Assembly (NCBI GenBank): GCA_009784375.1 | Contig: WRBV01000001.1 | Span: forward strand, 190,324 to 254,323 | DNA: 64,000 nt | Direction: 5' to 3' | Source of the DNA: Bacillota bacterium | GTDB lineage: Bacteria > Bacillota > Clostridia > Christensenellales > UBA1242 | Part shown: positions 53,667 to 62,039 of the stretch, one piece after another | Layout of the letters: each line of letters opens with the position of its first letter | How positions within the stretch are numbered: position 1 is the first letter of the stretch | Program-made: the position numbers and the translations under genes | The notes under the pieces: generated by a model | Told to the model about the DNA's origin: nothing | What the model saw: only the letters and a program-made list of their open reading frames with translations | Databases searched by the model: none

Positions 53667-53849
53667 ATGAGTGAAAGGTTTGAAAAAGTATTAAGGGCAT
53701 ATATGGAAATGCCAATCGACCGTCTTGAGAGAGCCATAAAAGGTTGCGAAGAAATTCTAGAAAGAACGGATTTGACTGAGTACGACAGAAACCTTGTGAA
53801 AGAAGACTATGAAGCCGCAAAAAAAGCACTAGAGCAGAAAAAGTACTAG
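53667..53849 (+). CDS. Unrecognised 60-residue protein between rpsC and rplP
   Basis: A 60-residue, Glu/Arg/Lys-rich protein, predicted two-helix hairpin: helix one [20 protein letters not shown], then a [15 protein letters not shown] turn, helix two [18 protein letters not shown]. It does not match the ribosomal proteins normally at this place (rpsC is directly followed by rplP). The gap to rpsC is 6 bp and to rplP 19 bp, so it is embedded in the operon. The upstream AGGGTTAATAAATT is a poor Shine-Dalgarno, so translation may be coupled to rpsC. It could be a ribosome-associated or assembly factor; function unknown. Confidence 0.65.
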   Translation: MSERFEKVLRAYMEMPIDRLERAIKGCEEILERTDLTEYDRNLVKEDYEAAKKALEQKKY

Positions 53850-53868
53850 GAATAAGGAGAAACAGGAA

Positions 53869-54375
53869 ATGTTAATGCCAAAACGCGTAAAGCGCAGAAA
53901 ATTACATAGAGGGCGTATGACGGGAAAGGCTACCCGAGGTAATGAACTTGCCTATGGTGACTATGGTCTTGTGGCTATGGAACCATGTTGGATTACTAAC
54001 CGTCAAATCGAAGCCGCACGTATTGCGATGACACGTTATACAAAGCGTGGTGGTAAAGTTTGGATTAACATCTTCCCACATAAATCTGTTACAAAAAAGC
54101 CTGCTGAGACACGAATGGGTAGCGGTAAGGGTTCACCAGAAAAATGGGTAGCGGTTGTAAAACCAGGCAGAGTGTTATACGAAATCGCGGGTGTTTCGGA
54201 AGAAATGGCGCGTGAGGCACTTCGTCTTGGTATGCACAAGCTTCCATGTAAATGTAAGTTTATCAAGCGTGATGTAATCGTTCCAAAGCGTTATGTAAAA
54301 GGTAAAGTTGTATTCCTTGATGTGGAAAAAACAGCCGAGCCAGAACAACCAAAGGTTGAAGGAGGTGCAGAATGA
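53869..54375 (+). CDS. rplP: 50S ribosomal protein L16
   Basis: A 168-residue L16; usual length is 137-147. [17 protein letters not shown] opens it, and [30 protein letters not shown] is the A-site/tRNA contact region. L16 is essential for correct A-site function. The extra residues after about 145 are acidic and Pro-rich ([14 protein letters not shown]). AAGGAGAAACAGGAA precedes the ATG. It overlaps rpmC by 4 bp. Confidence 0.97.
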   Translation: MLMPKRVKRRKLHRGRMTGKATRGNELAYGDYGLVAMEPCWITNRQIEAARIAMTRYTKRGGKVWINIFPHKSVTKKPAETRMGSGKGSPEKWVAVVKPGRVLYEIAGVSEEMAREALRLGMHKLPCKCKFIKRDVIVPKRYVKGKVVFLDVEKTAEPEQPKVEGGAE

Positions 54376-54641
54376 ACAGAGCAGAACACTATCACCAAAT
54401 GACCACAGCCGAATTGAAACAAGAATACACAAACAAAAAGCAAGAATTATTTAATCTTCGCTTTCAACATTCGGTCGGTCAATTAAAAAATCCTCTTATG
54501 TTGAACACAGTCAAAAAAGACACAGCCCGAATTCTTACAATCATCAAAGAACGTGAATACGGAATTGAAAAGAATAAAGGCAAAGTCAAAGAGGTAAAAA
54601 AAGCAACAAAGCCAGCTAAGAAAGAGGAGGGTGCAAAATGA
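54372..54641 (+). CDS. rpmC: 50S ribosomal protein L29
   Basis: An 89-residue L29 near the tunnel exit; the typical length is about 65-70. [24 protein letters not shown] and IKEREYG are typical. A 23-residue Lys-rich tail ([20 protein letters not shown]) follows. It overlaps both neighbours by 4 bp (ATGA), so the translation of rplP, rpmC and rpsQ is coupled. Confidence 0.95.
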   Translation: MNRAEHYHQMTTAELKQEYTNKKQELFNLRFQHSVGQLKNPLMLNTVKKDTARILTIIKEREYGIEKNKGKVKEVKKATKPAKKEEGAK

Positions 54642-55039
54642 GCGAAGTAAAAAAACCAGCAGTAAAAAAAGCACCTGCAAAACCAGCTGCTAAGAAAGAA
54701 GTTGCACCAAAAGTAGAAAAGGTTGAAAAACCAGCACCAGTAAAAGTTGCTAAGCCAAAGCCAGAACCAAAGGTTGTAGAGCAAGGTGACCGTAACATGA
54801 GAAAGACACGTACAGGTAAAGTTGTGTCAAACAAAATGGACAAGACAATCGTTGTGTTGATTACCGAGAAAAAACCACACCCTCTTTACAAAAAGACGGT
54901 AACAAGGTCTAAAAAATTCAAGGCACATGACGAGAGCAACGAATGTGGAATTGGTGACACCGTAGAAATTATGGAAACACGTCCACTTTCAAAAGACAAG
55001 CACTTCAGACTTGTAAAAATTATCGAAAAAGCGAAGTAA
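54638..55039 (+). CDS. rpsQ: 30S ribosomal protein S17 with N-terminal tail
   Basis: A 133-residue S17; usual length is about 82-88. The core starts near residue 53 ([38 protein letters not shown]). The first 50 residues are a low-complexity tail of Lys, Ala, Pro, Val and Glu. This tail shares words (KKEVAPK, PAAKK) with that of L30. The start is ATG 54638, coupled to rpmC by 4 bp; an internal ATG at 54797 would give a normal-length S17 but has no Shine-Dalgarno. Confidence 0.93.
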   Translation: MSEVKKPAVKKAPAKPAAKKEVAPKVEKVEKPAPVKVAKPKPEPKVVEQGDRNMRKTRTGKVVSNKMDKTIVVLITEKKPHPLYKKTVTRSKKFKAHDESNECGIGDTVEIMETRPLSKDKHFRLVKIIEKAK

Positions 55040-55043
55040 TAGA

Positions 55044-55095
55044 CCGAAATCGAAGGAACTAGCAAGCATGAGCCGAGGTGAAATGCGAAGCGGTA
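55044..55095. repeat. Operon repeat copy between rpsQ and rplN
   Basis: AATCGAAGGAACTAGCAAGC, then GAGCCGAGGTGAAATGCGAAGCGGTACT: a partial copy that has lost the CGTCATTCTGA end and retains the 3' end abutting AGGAG. Confidence 0.75.
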
Positions 55096-55111
55096 CTAAA
55101 AGGAGCAAGTT

Positions 55112-55480
55112 ATGGTTCAACAAGAATCAAGAATGAATGTAGCCGACAACACAGGCGCAAAACAAATCGGGGTAATCCGTGTTTTGGGTGGATCGGTAAG
55201 ACATAGTGGTGGAATTGGCGACGTTGTTGTGGCGTCTGTCAAAGTGGCGACTCCTGGCGGTATGGTAAAAAAGGGTGATGTTATCAAAGCGGTAATCGTG
55301 CGTACAGTAAAACAAGTTAAAAGAAAAGACGGTACACACATCCGATTTGATGATAACGCTGCTGTTATTATTAACAAAGAGGGTAACCCAATAGGGACAA
55401 GAATTTTCGGACCAGTTGCACGTGAACTTCGTGAAAAAGGTTACATGAAAATTGTATCTTTGGCACCCGAGGTATTGTAA
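55112..55480 (+). CDS. rplN: 50S ribosomal protein L14
   Basis: A 122-residue L14, standard length, at the subunit interface contacting helix 14 of 16S r[30 protein letters not shown] and [25 protein letters not shown] are diagnostic (read as two segments). AAAAGGAGCAAGTT precedes the ATG. No tail. Confidence 0.98.
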   Translation: MVQQESRMNVADNTGAKQIGVIRVLGGSVRHSGGIGDVVVASVKVATPGGMVKKGDVIKAVIVRTVKQVKRKDGTHIRFDDNAAVIINKEGNPIGTRIFGPVARELREKGYMKIVSLAPEVL

Positions 55481-55510
55481 TCGTTAAACGATAAACCACG
55501 AAACAAAAAG

Positions 55511-55592
55511 TGACGCGTAGCGTCATCCCGAGCGAAGTAAAACGAAGTCGAGGGAGCCAGCAAGCACAAACGAAGTGAAGTGCGAAGCGGTA
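55511..55592. repeat. Operon repeat copy between rplN and rplX
   Basis: Starts with the palindrome TGACGC-GTA-GCGTCA (55511-55525), then CCGAGCGAAGTAAAACG, AGTCGAGGGAGCCAGCAAG and GAAGTGCGAAGCGGTAAAT, ending at the Shine-Dalgarno of rplX. Confidence 0.85.
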
Positions 55593-55605
55593 AATGGAGA
55601 AAATC

Positions 55606-56109
55606 ATGGAAAAAGCGAACAAAGTAAGAATTAAACGCGGCGACACAGTTGTTGTTATTTCTGGTAAAGACAAGGGCAAGAAAGGAAAAATTCTTGCGGT
55701 AGATGTTGACAACGGCACAGTTGTTGTCGACGGTGTCAACATGGTAACAAAACATAAAAAAGCACGTTCTGCACAACAAAAAAGTGCACGTGAAAAGCGT
55801 CCTGGTAACATCCATATTTCTAATGTCCAAATCCTTTGTAAATGTGGAAAAGCAACACGAGTTGGTTACAAATTTGTAGGCGACAAAAAAGTCCGTGTTT
55901 GTGCAAAGTGTGAAGAAGTCCTTGATAAGAAGTTTGTGAAGGTAAAAGAAAAAGCAAAAGAAGAAGTAGTCGAAGAAAAGAAAGAAGAAAAAACAGACAA
56001 GAAACCACTTCAAAGAAGAGAAGTAAAAGCAACGGCAGATACAAAAATCAAAAAGCCAGAGAGTGTATCAAAAACAATGAATCTTCCAAGAAAAACAGGT
56101 GGAAGTTGA
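55606..56109 (+). CDS. rplX: 50S ribosomal protein L24 with C-terminal tail
   Basis: A 167-residue L24; usual length is about 100-105. The KOW fold is clear (RIKRGDTVVVISGKDKGKKG, IHISNVQILCKCGKATRVGYK); it starts assembly of the large subunit. From about residue 104 the tail has 60 residues, Lys/Glu/Val-rich then Pro/Gly-rich. An additional Cys pair (KCEE) is present. The start is ATG 55606: the upstream ATG at 55594 lies inside the Shine-Dalgarno (ATGGAGAAAATC). Confidence 0.94.
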   Translation: MEKANKVRIKRGDTVVVISGKDKGKKGKILAVDVDNGTVVVDGVNMVTKHKKARSAQQKSAREKRPGNIHISNVQILCKCGKATRVGYKFVGDKKVRVCAKCEEVLDKKFVKVKEKAKEEVVEEKKEEKTDKKPLQRREVKATADTKIKKPESVSKTMNLPRKTGGS

Positions 56110-56117
56110 TAGATAAC

Positions 56118-56202
56118 TGACGCGAAGCGTCACCCTGAGCGAGGCAAAGCCGAGTCGAATGGGTCTAGGTAAGCACGAGCGGAGCGAAGAGCGAAGCGGT
56201 AA
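56118..56202. repeat. Operon repeat copy between rplX and rplE
   Basis: Palindrome TGACGC-GAA-GCGTCA (56118-56132), CCTGAGCGAGGCAAAGCC, TGGGTCTAGGTAAGCACG, GAGCGAAGCGGTAAAT, ending 8 bp before GAGGAG of rplE. Confidence 0.85.
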
Positions 56203-56219
56203 ATAAACGAGGAGAACTC

Positions 56220-56867
56220 ATGGAAAAAGAAGTAAAAAAAGTTGCACCAAAAGCATCTGCGGCAAAGCCAGCAGCTGCAAAACCTGCAGCAACGCCAAAG
56301 GCAAAAAAGCCAGCCAAAGAGCGCGTGTATTTTAACCGTCTTCACGAAAAATACCACAAAGAAATTGTACCGTCACTTGTTGAAAAGTATGGCAATATCA
56401 TGGCTGTGCCAAGAATTGAAAAAATTATTCTTAACATGGGACTTGGTGACGTAAAGGATGACACTAAAAAGTTCACAGCAGCGGTTGATGAACTTGGTCA
56501 AATTACTGGTCAAAAAGCGGTAATTACAAAGGCGAAAAAATCAATTTCTAACTTCAAATTGCGTGAAGGTCAAAGAATTGGTGCAAAGGTCACACTTCGT
56601 GGTCGCAAGATGTACTTATTTATGGACAAATTGATCTCGGTTGCATTCCCAAGGGTTCGTGACTTCTCTGGTCTTAACCCAAAGAGTTTCGACCAATTCG
56701 GAAATTATGCACTTGGAATTAAAGAGCAACTTGTGTTCCCAGAAATTGATTACGATAAAGTTGAAAAAATCCGTGGTTTCGATATAGCTGTCGTTACCAC
56801 CGCAGAAAATAAAGAAGATAGCTTGGAACTCCTTACATTAATGGGATTTCCATTCAGAAAGAAATAA
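56220..56867 (+). CDS. rplE: 50S ribosomal protein L5 with N-terminal tail
   Basis: A 215-residue L5 (usual about 179) that binds 5S rRNA. The core starts near residue 36 ([21 protein letters not shown]) and includes [24 protein letters not shown] and [14 protein letters not shown]. The first 35 residues are a Lys/Ala/Pro tail ([20 protein letters not shown]). GAGGAGAACTC precedes ATG 56220. It is followed after 12 bp by rpsN. Confidence 0.95.
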   Translation: MEKEVKKVAPKASAAKPAAAKPAATPKAKKPAKERVYFNRLHEKYHKEIVPSLVEKYGNIMAVPRIEKIILNMGLGDVKDDTKKFTAAVDELGQITGQKAVITKAKKSISNFKLREGQRIGAKVTLRGRKMYLFMDKLISVAFPRVRDFSGLNPKSFDQFGNYALGIKEQLVFPEIDYDKVEKIRGFDIAVVTTAENKEDSLELLTLMGFPFRKK

Positions 56868-56879
56868 GGAGATAAAGGT

Positions 56880-57080
56880 ATGGCAAAAGCCGGAAAAAAA
56901 CAAACACACGCAAGAGGTGCAAAGCTTAATGGTAAACCATGCAAAGTTCGTGAAATTACACGTTGCAATGTATGCGGAAGACCAAAGGCTGTCTTGAAAA
57001 AATATGGTATTTGCCGTGTGTGTTTCCGAGAAATGGCACTTAAAGGAGAACTTCCTGGAGTGCGTAAATCTTCATGGTAA
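56880..57080 (+). CDS. rpsN: 30S ribosomal protein S14, zinc (type Z) form
   Basis: A 66-residue S14 with the four-cysteine zinc ribbon: CNVCGRP and CRVCFRE (two CxxC pairs). Bacterial type-Z S14 is the short form found in Bacillota. [11 protein letters not shown] is the conserved end. It is five residues longer than the usual 61 at the N terminus. GGAGATAAAGGT precedes the ATG. Confidence 0.97.
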   Translation: MAKAGKKQTHARGAKLNGKPCKVREITRCNVCGRPKAVLKKYGICRVCFREMALKGELPGVRKSSW

Positions 57081-57096
57081 GAAAATGACAACATTT

Positions 57097-57167
57097 ACGT
57101 CATTCTGAATAAGCGAAAGCGAGTGAAGAATCTAGCAAGCACGAGTGAAACGAGTGTGAAGCGGTAG
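57097..57167. repeat. Operon repeat copy between rpsN and rpsH
   Basis: CGTCATTCTGAATAAGCG, AGCGAGTGAAGAATCTAGC, AAGCACGAGTGAAACG, GTGTGAAGCGGTAGAT: a complete-looking single arm that ends at AAGGAG of rpsH. Confidence 0.9.
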
Positions 57168-57181
57168 ATAAGGAGATGATT

Positions 57182-57601
57182 ATGAAAAAAGCAAAAAACA
57201 CAGTAGTGACCGACCCAATCGCGGATATGCTTACACGTATACGTAACGCAATTGGTGCGCGTTTTGAGAGTGTAGAAGTTCCTACTTCTAAAATCAAGCG
57301 CGAAGTTGCAACAATTTTGTTGGACGAAGGTTACATAAGCGGTGTTGAAGATATCAAGGATGACCACAATCGTGATTGGATGCGTTTGACATTCAAAATT
57401 CACAATGGACGTCAACGCGTTATTCAAGGTCTTCGCCGTATTTCAAAGCCTGGACTTCGTGTTTACTCAAAAAGCGACGAGCTTCCAAGGGTATTGAATG
57501 GACTTGGTATTGCTATCATAAGCACATCAAAAGGTATTATGACAGACAAGAGTGCACGTGAACAAAATCTTGGTGGAGAGGTACTTGCATACATCTGGTA
57601 A
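57182..57601 (+). CDS. rpsH: 30S ribosomal protein S8
   Basis: A 139-residue S8, a primary 16S-binding protein and known autoregulator of the spc operon in E. coli. [18 protein letters not shown] and [33 protein letters not shown] (read in parts) are diagnostic. The ATG at 57182 has AAGGAGATGATT upstream; an ATG at 57176 falls within the Shine-Dalgarno. Confidence 0.97.
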   Translation: MKKAKNTVVTDPIADMLTRIRNAIGARFESVEVPTSKIKREVATILLDEGYISGVEDIKDDHNRDWMRLTFKIHNGRQRVIQGLRRISKPGLRVYSKSDELPRVLNGLGIAIISTSKGIMTDKSAREQNLGGEVLAYIW

Positions 57602-57674
57602 TCAGAGGCGACGCCTGGACCCAGTATCGGGTTACAGCAATATAGTAAGTAAAGTTGAATATAAGGGAGATATC

Positions 57675-58268
57675 ATGAGCAGAGTTGGAAAAACATTAAT
57701 CACAGTACCGGCAGGTGTATCGGTAGAATTTGAAAATGGTAATGTAAAAGTGAGCGGACCAAATGCAACACTTGAACAGACCATCAAATCGCCTATAACT
57801 GTCAAGGTTGAAGACGGGACTGTTAAAGTAGAACGTGGAAATGACTCTAACCAAGCAAGGGCGCTTCACGGACTTTACAATCGTCTTATCCAAAATATGA
57901 TCAAGGGTGTAAAAGAAGGTTGGACAAGAACTCTTATCCTTAATGGTGTTGGTTACAAAGCGGCTATGAAAGGTGAAGGCTTGTTACTTAACCTAGGGAT
58001 GAGCCATCCAAGCGAAATCAAAGCGGAAAATGGTATCAAGTTCAAAGTATTAACTCCACAAGAAATTGCTGCGTTAAACCTTGGAAAAGATGGTATTGGT
58101 CAAGTAATTCAAGTAAGCGGTGCATCAAGAGAACAAGTAGGGTCAGTTGCATCAAAAATCCGTGACCTTCGTCCAGTAGAGCCATACCACATGTACGGTA
58201 TTCGTTACAGCGATGAACGTGTGATAAGAAAAGAATCAAAATCAGGTGCAAAAGGTAAGAAGAAATGA
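57675..58268 (+). CDS. rplF: 50S ribosomal protein L6
   Basis: A 197-residue L6; usual length is about 178-182. SRVGKTLITVPAGV opens it and RDLRPVEPYHMYGIRYSDERVIRKESKSGAKGKKK closes it, the last 13 residues being a short Lys/Gly/Ser-rich extension. L6 supports the sarcin-ricin loop region. The stop TGA is the first codon of the palindrome TGACGC-GTA-GCGTCA, so a repeat supplies the stop. The start is ATG 57675 with GGGAGATATC upstream. Confidence 0.95.
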   Translation: MSRVGKTLITVPAGVSVEFENGNVKVSGPNATLEQTIKSPITVKVEDGTVKVERGNDSNQARALHGLYNRLIQNMIKGVKEGWTRTLILNGVGYKAAMKGEGLLLNLGMSHPSEIKAENGIKFKVLTPQEIAALNLGKDGIGQVIQVSGASREQVGSVASKIRDLRPVEPYHMYGIRYSDERVIRKESKSGAKGKKK

Positions 58269-58352
58269 CGCGTAGCGTCATCCTGAGCGGAGTCCGTAGG
58301 ACGCAGAAGGATCTAGCAAGCACAAGCCAGAGGCGAAGTGCGTAGCGGTAAA
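58266..58352. repeat. Operon repeat copy starting in the rplF stop codon
   Basis: TGACGC-GTA-GCGTCA (58266-58280), CCTGAGCGGAGTCCG, ACGCAGAAGGATCTAGCAAG, then GAAGTGCGTAGCGGTAAAT, ending before the rplR leader. The TGA of the repeat is the stop of rplF. Confidence 0.85.
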
Positions 58353-58380
58353 TAAAGAAGCGAAACAAGGAGAGTACATC

Positions 58381-58746
58381 ATGATAACAAAGCCAGATAA
58401 AAATCAAGAGCGTAAATGGCGCGCAAAGAGAACAAGTGACATTCATGGGACAAAAGACCGTCCACGTCTTTCTGTATACAGAAGTCTTAATCATGTCTAT
58501 GCCCAAATTATCGATGATGACAAAGGTGTTACCCTTGTTGCATGTAATACAAAACAAAAAGAAATGGCTGGGCTTATAAAAGGCAAGACAAAAAAAGAAC
58601 AGGCATTTATAATTGGTCAAGAACTTGGCAAGATGGCAAAAGCAAAGAAAATCACAACAGTTGTATTTGACAGAAATGGTTACGTATATCACGGTCGTAT
58701 AGCACAAGTTGCAGATGGCGCAAGAGATGCGGGATTAAAGTTTTAA
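58381..58746 (+). CDS. rplR: 50S ribosomal protein L18
   Basis: A 121-residue L18, standard length, binding 5S rRNA with L5. [25 protein letters not shown] and [28 protein letters not shown] are diagnostic. AAGGAGAGTACATC precedes the ATG. No tail. Confidence 0.97.
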   Translation: MITKPDKNQERKWRAKRTSDIHGTKDRPRLSVYRSLNHVYAQIIDDDKGVTLVACNTKQKEMAGLIKGKTKKEQAFIIGQELGKMAKAKKITTVVFDRNGYVYHGRIAQVADGARDAGLKF

Positions 58747-58751
58747 ATAAA

Positions 58752-58828
58752 AAGGGCGGAGCCCTGAGTAAGCGAAGCGAGTCGGAGATCTCGCAACAAC
58801 GAGCGGTAGCGAAGTTGGAAGCGGGGTA
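58752..58828. repeat. Operon repeat copy between rplR and rpsE
   Basis: GGGCGGAGCCCTGAGTAAGC, GTCGGAGATCTCGCAAC, AGCGGTAGCGAAGTTGGAAG, GCGGGGTAT: a diverged copy before AAGGAG of rpsE. Confidence 0.75.
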
Positions 58829-58840
58829 TAAGGAGATATC

Positions 58841-59518
58841 ATGGAAGAAAACAAAGAGAAAGTCGAAGACATAACCGAAGAGGTTGTTGCAAGCGGTGCA
58901 GAATCGGCATTAGAACATGGTGCGAACCTTGTTTCTGCGGATGCTGTGTTAAAAAGTGATGCTAAATCACACAAATCTGCTGGTAATGATGCGGCACGTG
59001 CGGCGGCTTATAAAAAAGCGGCTCCTCGTGAAAAGCGTGCAGAAGTAGGTGCAGGTGAAATTGCATCAAAGCTTATTGGCGTTAACCGTATTACAAAGGT
59101 AACCAAAGGTGGTCGTGCGCTTCGATTTAACGCACTTGTAGTGGTCGGAGACAGAGCAGGTCGTGTAGCAGTAGGTAACGGAAAAGCAAAAGAAGTAACC
59201 GAAGCAATTCGAAAAGCCGAGGCAGATGCAAAAAAGAACCTTAAAACAGTTCCTATTCGTGGAACCACAATTCCTCATGAAGTTATCGGAAAATTTGGTA
59301 CAAGTAAAGTTAAAATGATTCCATCGAAAGAAGGTTCTGGATTAGTTGCTGGGATTTCGGTTCGTGCTGTGCTTGACCTTGCGGGATACAAAGATGTTAC
59401 CGCAAAGTGTTATGGTTCGACCAACTCAACAAACGTGGTCAAGGCTTCGATGGATGCGATATTACAACTTCGCACAGCTGAAGAAATTGCACACCTTCGC
59501 GGAAAAACAAAATTGTAA
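58841..59518 (+). CDS. rpsE: 30S ribosomal protein S5 with N-terminal tail
   Basis: A 225-residue S5; usual length is about 165. The core starts near residue 70 (ASKLIGVNRITKVTKGGRALRFNALVVVGD) and includes GFGKAKEV-like GNGKAKEV and GTTIPHEVIGKFG. S5 shapes the decoding centre. The first 65 residues are acidic, Ala/Ser/Glu-rich (KEKVEDITEEVVASGAESAL), unlike the Lys/Pro tails of its neighbours. AAGGAGATATC precedes the ATG. Confidence 0.95.
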   Translation: MEENKEKVEDITEEVVASGAESALEHGANLVSADAVLKSDAKSHKSAGNDAARAAAYKKAAPREKRAEVGAGEIASKLIGVNRITKVTKGGRALRFNALVVVGDRAGRVAVGNGKAKEVTEAIRKAEADAKKNLKTVPIRGTTIPHEVIGKFGTSKVKMIPSKEGSGLVAGISVRAVLDLAGYKDVTAKCYGSTNSTNVVKASMDAILQLRTAEEIAHLRGKTKL

Positions 59519-59567
59519 AATAGTGATAAGTCTGATAAAATTCATGTAAAATATTTGGGAGGATATC

Positions 59568-60026
59568 ATGGAAGAAAAAAAAGAAGTAAAGAAACCAGCA
59601 GCAAAAGCTACACCAGCAAAGGCAGCTGCACCAAAAACAGAAAAACCTGCGGCAAAACCAGCGGTGGCTAAGTCACCAGCCAAGCCTGTTGCAGCTAAAG
59701 TACCTGCTGTAAAAAAGGAAGTTGCACCAAAAGCAGCCCCTGCACCTAAGGCTCCTGCTAAAAAAGTGGAAGCACCAAAAGCAGAAAAGCCAGCAGCTAA
59801 AAAGGTAGAAAAAACCGAAAAGCCAAAAGGCAAAGCACCATACGAAAGCAATGGTGAAGTAACCGTTATTCTTGTTGGGGGACTTCAAGGTTGTACAAAG
59901 CGTCAACTTCGCACAGTACAAGCACTTGGTCTTAAAAAGATTGGGGACAGCAAACTTCACAAGGACAACCCAGCAATCCGCGGGATGATTCATGTTGTTG
60001 CACACCTTGTAAAAATTGAAAAATAA
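59568..60026 (+). CDS. rpmD: 50S ribosomal protein L30 with long N-terminal tail
   Basis: A 152-residue L30; usual length is only about 58-62. The core occupies residues about 94-152 (VTVILVGGLQGCTKRQLRTVQALGLKKI, NPAIRGMIHVVAHLVKIEK). The first 93 residues are a low-complexity tail of Lys, Ala, Pro, Val and Thr with repeated AKP, AAKP and KKEV words. The tail is longer than the ribosomal domain. GGGAGGATATC precedes ATG 59568. A 2-fold partial similarity with the S17 tail (KKEVAPK) is visible. Confidence 0.93.
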   Translation: MEEKKEVKKPAAKATPAKAAAPKTEKPAAKPAVAKSPAKPVAAKVPAVKKEVAPKAAPAPKAPAKKVEAPKAEKPAAKKVEKTEKPKGKAPYESNGEVTVILVGGLQGCTKRQLRTVQALGLKKIGDSKLHKDNPAIRGMIHVVAHLVKIEK

Positions 60027-60076
60027 TACTAAGAACTAGAATTAAAAACCGAGTCTCGGATAATGAGGCGAAAAAT

Positions 60077-60146
60077 GACATAAGGCATAGTCAAAATTTA
60101 TCCTAATGTCAAACGCTGAAAGCGTATAGCGAAGCGTAAAGGGAGA
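60077..60146. repeat. Hairpin region between rpmD and rplO
   Basis: TGACATAAGG (60077-60086) and CCTAATGTCA (60104-60113) form a 9/10-bp inverted repeat around a 17-nt spacer, followed by ACGCTGAAAGCGTATAGCG. The last part resembles the GAAGCG ends of the operon repeats but the first part does not. Confidence 0.5.
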
Positions 60147-60151
60147 TACAT

Positions 60152-60613
60152 ATGTTAATCAACGAACTTAAACCAGCCGAAGGTGCGAAAAAACGCGGAA
60201 AACAACTTGGGCGTGGTATTGGATCAGGAAAAGGTAAAACTGCAGGTAAAGGTCACAAAGGTCAATGGGCGCGTTCAGGCGGCGGTGTTCGTCCTGGTTT
60301 CGAGGGTGGACAAATGCCTCTTTTAAGACGTTTGCCAAAGCGTGGATTTACCAATAATTTTGCTAAGGAATATTCTATTGTTAATGTCGGCGACCTTAAT
60401 CAATTCAAAGCAAAAACCGAAATCACAGCTGAATTTCTTAAAGACTTTGGTCTTATCGGAAAAATCGAACCATACGGTTTGAAAGTTCTTGGTGACGGTG
60501 AATTGACAGTAGCACTTACTGTGCGTGCTGCGAAGTTTACTGGTTCTGCAAAAGAGAAAATCGAAAAAGCAGGAGGAAAAGCAGAGGTAATCGTCAGCAA
60601 AACTGCTGAGTAA
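60152..60613 (+). CDS. rplO: 50S ribosomal protein L15
   Basis: A 153-residue L15, slightly longer than usual (about 145). [36 protein letters not shown] (read in parts) and [15 protein letters not shown] are diagnostic. Late-assembly protein of the large subunit. GGGAGATACAT precedes the ATG. secY follows after 23 bp. Confidence 0.97.
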   Translation: MLINELKPAEGAKKRGKQLGRGIGSGKGKTAGKGHKGQWARSGGGVRPGFEGGQMPLLRRLPKRGFTNNFAKEYSIVNVGDLNQFKAKTEITAEFLKDFGLIGKIEPYGLKVLGDGELTVALTVRAAKFTGSAKEKIEKAGGKAEVIVSKTAE

Positions 60614-60636
60614 TCTGTATCCGCGGGAGCATTTAA

Positions 60637-61950
60637 ATGTTTAAAACAATCGTCGAAGCATGCAGAATGAAAGATGTGAGGAGAAAGATTTTAATCACTC
60701 TCGCTCTTTTGCTTGTATATCGAATTGGTGCGTTTATTCCAATTCCAGGAATTAACCCAGCAATGTTCAGCACAGAAATCGAGGCATCGGGGGCTGCGGC
60801 ATTCCTTGGTCTATTGAACTCGCTTGCTGGGGGTGCGCTTGCTAATGGTGCAATATTGGCACTTGGTGTCGGACCATATATTACAAGTTCGATTGTCATG
60901 CAGCTTTTAACTATTGCTGTTCCATCACTTGAAAGATTATCAAAACAAGGGGATGAAGGTCGTCGTAAGATTGCGGTATATACACGTTATGTTGCACTTG
61001 TGATGGCACTTGCTCAGGCAATTGCAATTGTTGTTTCACTTGGTCTTGCTGGTCATATCCAAGGTAACTTGTTCGGTGAAAATATTCCTGAATTCTTAAT
61101 CGGTGCGATAGTTGTGCTTGCATTGACTTCGGGTGCTATGTTCACGGTATGGCTTGGTGACAAAATCACAGAACACGGTATCGGTAACGGTATGAGTATG
61201 TTGATTTTCGTTGGTATTATAAGTACAGGTGTTGGTGCATTCTATGCAAGTATCCTTGCAGTATTCGAAGACATTAACGCAATTTCAACTCCACTTGTAT
61301 TCATTGCAACACTTACATTGATTTTCTTCTTTGTTGTGTTCGTTGACTTGGCTGAACGCCGAATTCCAGTCAGTTATGCAAAACAGGTCAAAGGCAACAA
61401 AATGTACGGCGGACAAAGCGCAAACATTCCAATAAAAATTAACGCCGTCGGTGTTATTCCAATCATTTTCGCATTTTCGATTTTGAACTTTCCACAATTA
61501 ATTATGAGTATGTTCTGGCCTGGAAGTGACGCGTATGCTTGGTATGCACAATACATGGGTGCGGGAAGTTGGGCGAATATTGTATTGACTGCATTATTGA
61601 TCTTGGGTTTCAGTTACTTCTATGCAAGCCTAAGTTTCAACCCAGACGATGTGTCACGACAAATTCAACAAAATGGTGGATTTATTCTTGGATTCCGACC
61701 AGGTATACCAACTCGGGATTACCTTAAAAAGGTACATAACCGAATTACATTATTTGGTGCGATATTCCTTATGATTATGGCTCTTGTTCCTGCAATCATA
61801 TTCCGAGCCGTGATGGGAGACGATGGTAATGCGTTGACCAATGCATTTACATCCATAGGTATATTGATTTGTGTGTCTGTTGCTCTTGAATTTGATAAGC
61901 AACTTCAAGCACAAATGATGGTTAAAAGTTATAAAGGATTTTTGAAATAA
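60637..61950 (+). CDS. secY: Protein translocase subunit SecY
   Basis: A 437-residue SecY with ten membrane segments, the central channel of the Sec pathway. RRKILITLALLLVYRIGAFIPIPGI (first segment, in parts), the plug region, and the cytoplasmic motifs RRIPVSYAKQVKGN and FYASLSFNPDDVSRQIQQNGGFI-like segments are clear. ATTTAAATG follows GCGGGAGCA; the Shine-Dalgarno GGGAG is about 8 nt upstream. Its position after rplO is the conserved spc order. Confidence 0.98.
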   Translation: MFKTIVEACRMKDVRRKILITLALLLVYRIGAFIPIPGINPAMFSTEIEASGAAAFLGLLNSLAGGALANGAILALGVGPYITSSIVMQLLTIAVPSLERLSKQGDEGRRKIAVYTRYVALVMALAQAIAIVVSLGLAGHIQGNLFGENIPEFLIGAIVVLALTSGAMFTVWLGDKITEHGIGNGMSMLIFVGIISTGVGAFYASILAVFEDINAISTPLVFIATLTLIFFFVVFVDLAERRIPVSYAKQVKGNKMYGGQSANIPIKINAVGVIPIIFAFSILNFPQLIMSMFWPGSDAYAWYAQYMGAGSWANIVLTALLILGFSYFYASLSFNPDDVSRQIQQNGGFILGFRPGIPTRDYLKKVHNRITLFGAIFLMIMALVPAIIFRAVMGDDGNALTNAFTSIGILICVSVALEFDKQLQAQMMVKSYKGFLK

Positions 61951-61965
61951 GAAAAATAAATTAAC

Positions 61966-62012
61966 AAAGCGAAAATGAAGACACAAAGCATGGTTTTCGT
62001 TTTCGCTTTTCG
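61966..62012 (+). terminator. Long AT-rich hairpin between secY and adk
   Basis: AAAGCGAAAATGAA (61966-61979) pairs with TTCGTTTTCGCTTT (61996-62009) with one mismatch, followed by a T-rich tail TTCGTGTTTT. It may attenuate transcription into adk. Confidence 0.65.
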
Positions 62013-62039
62013 TGTTTTGAACAAGAAACGGAGGGACAT

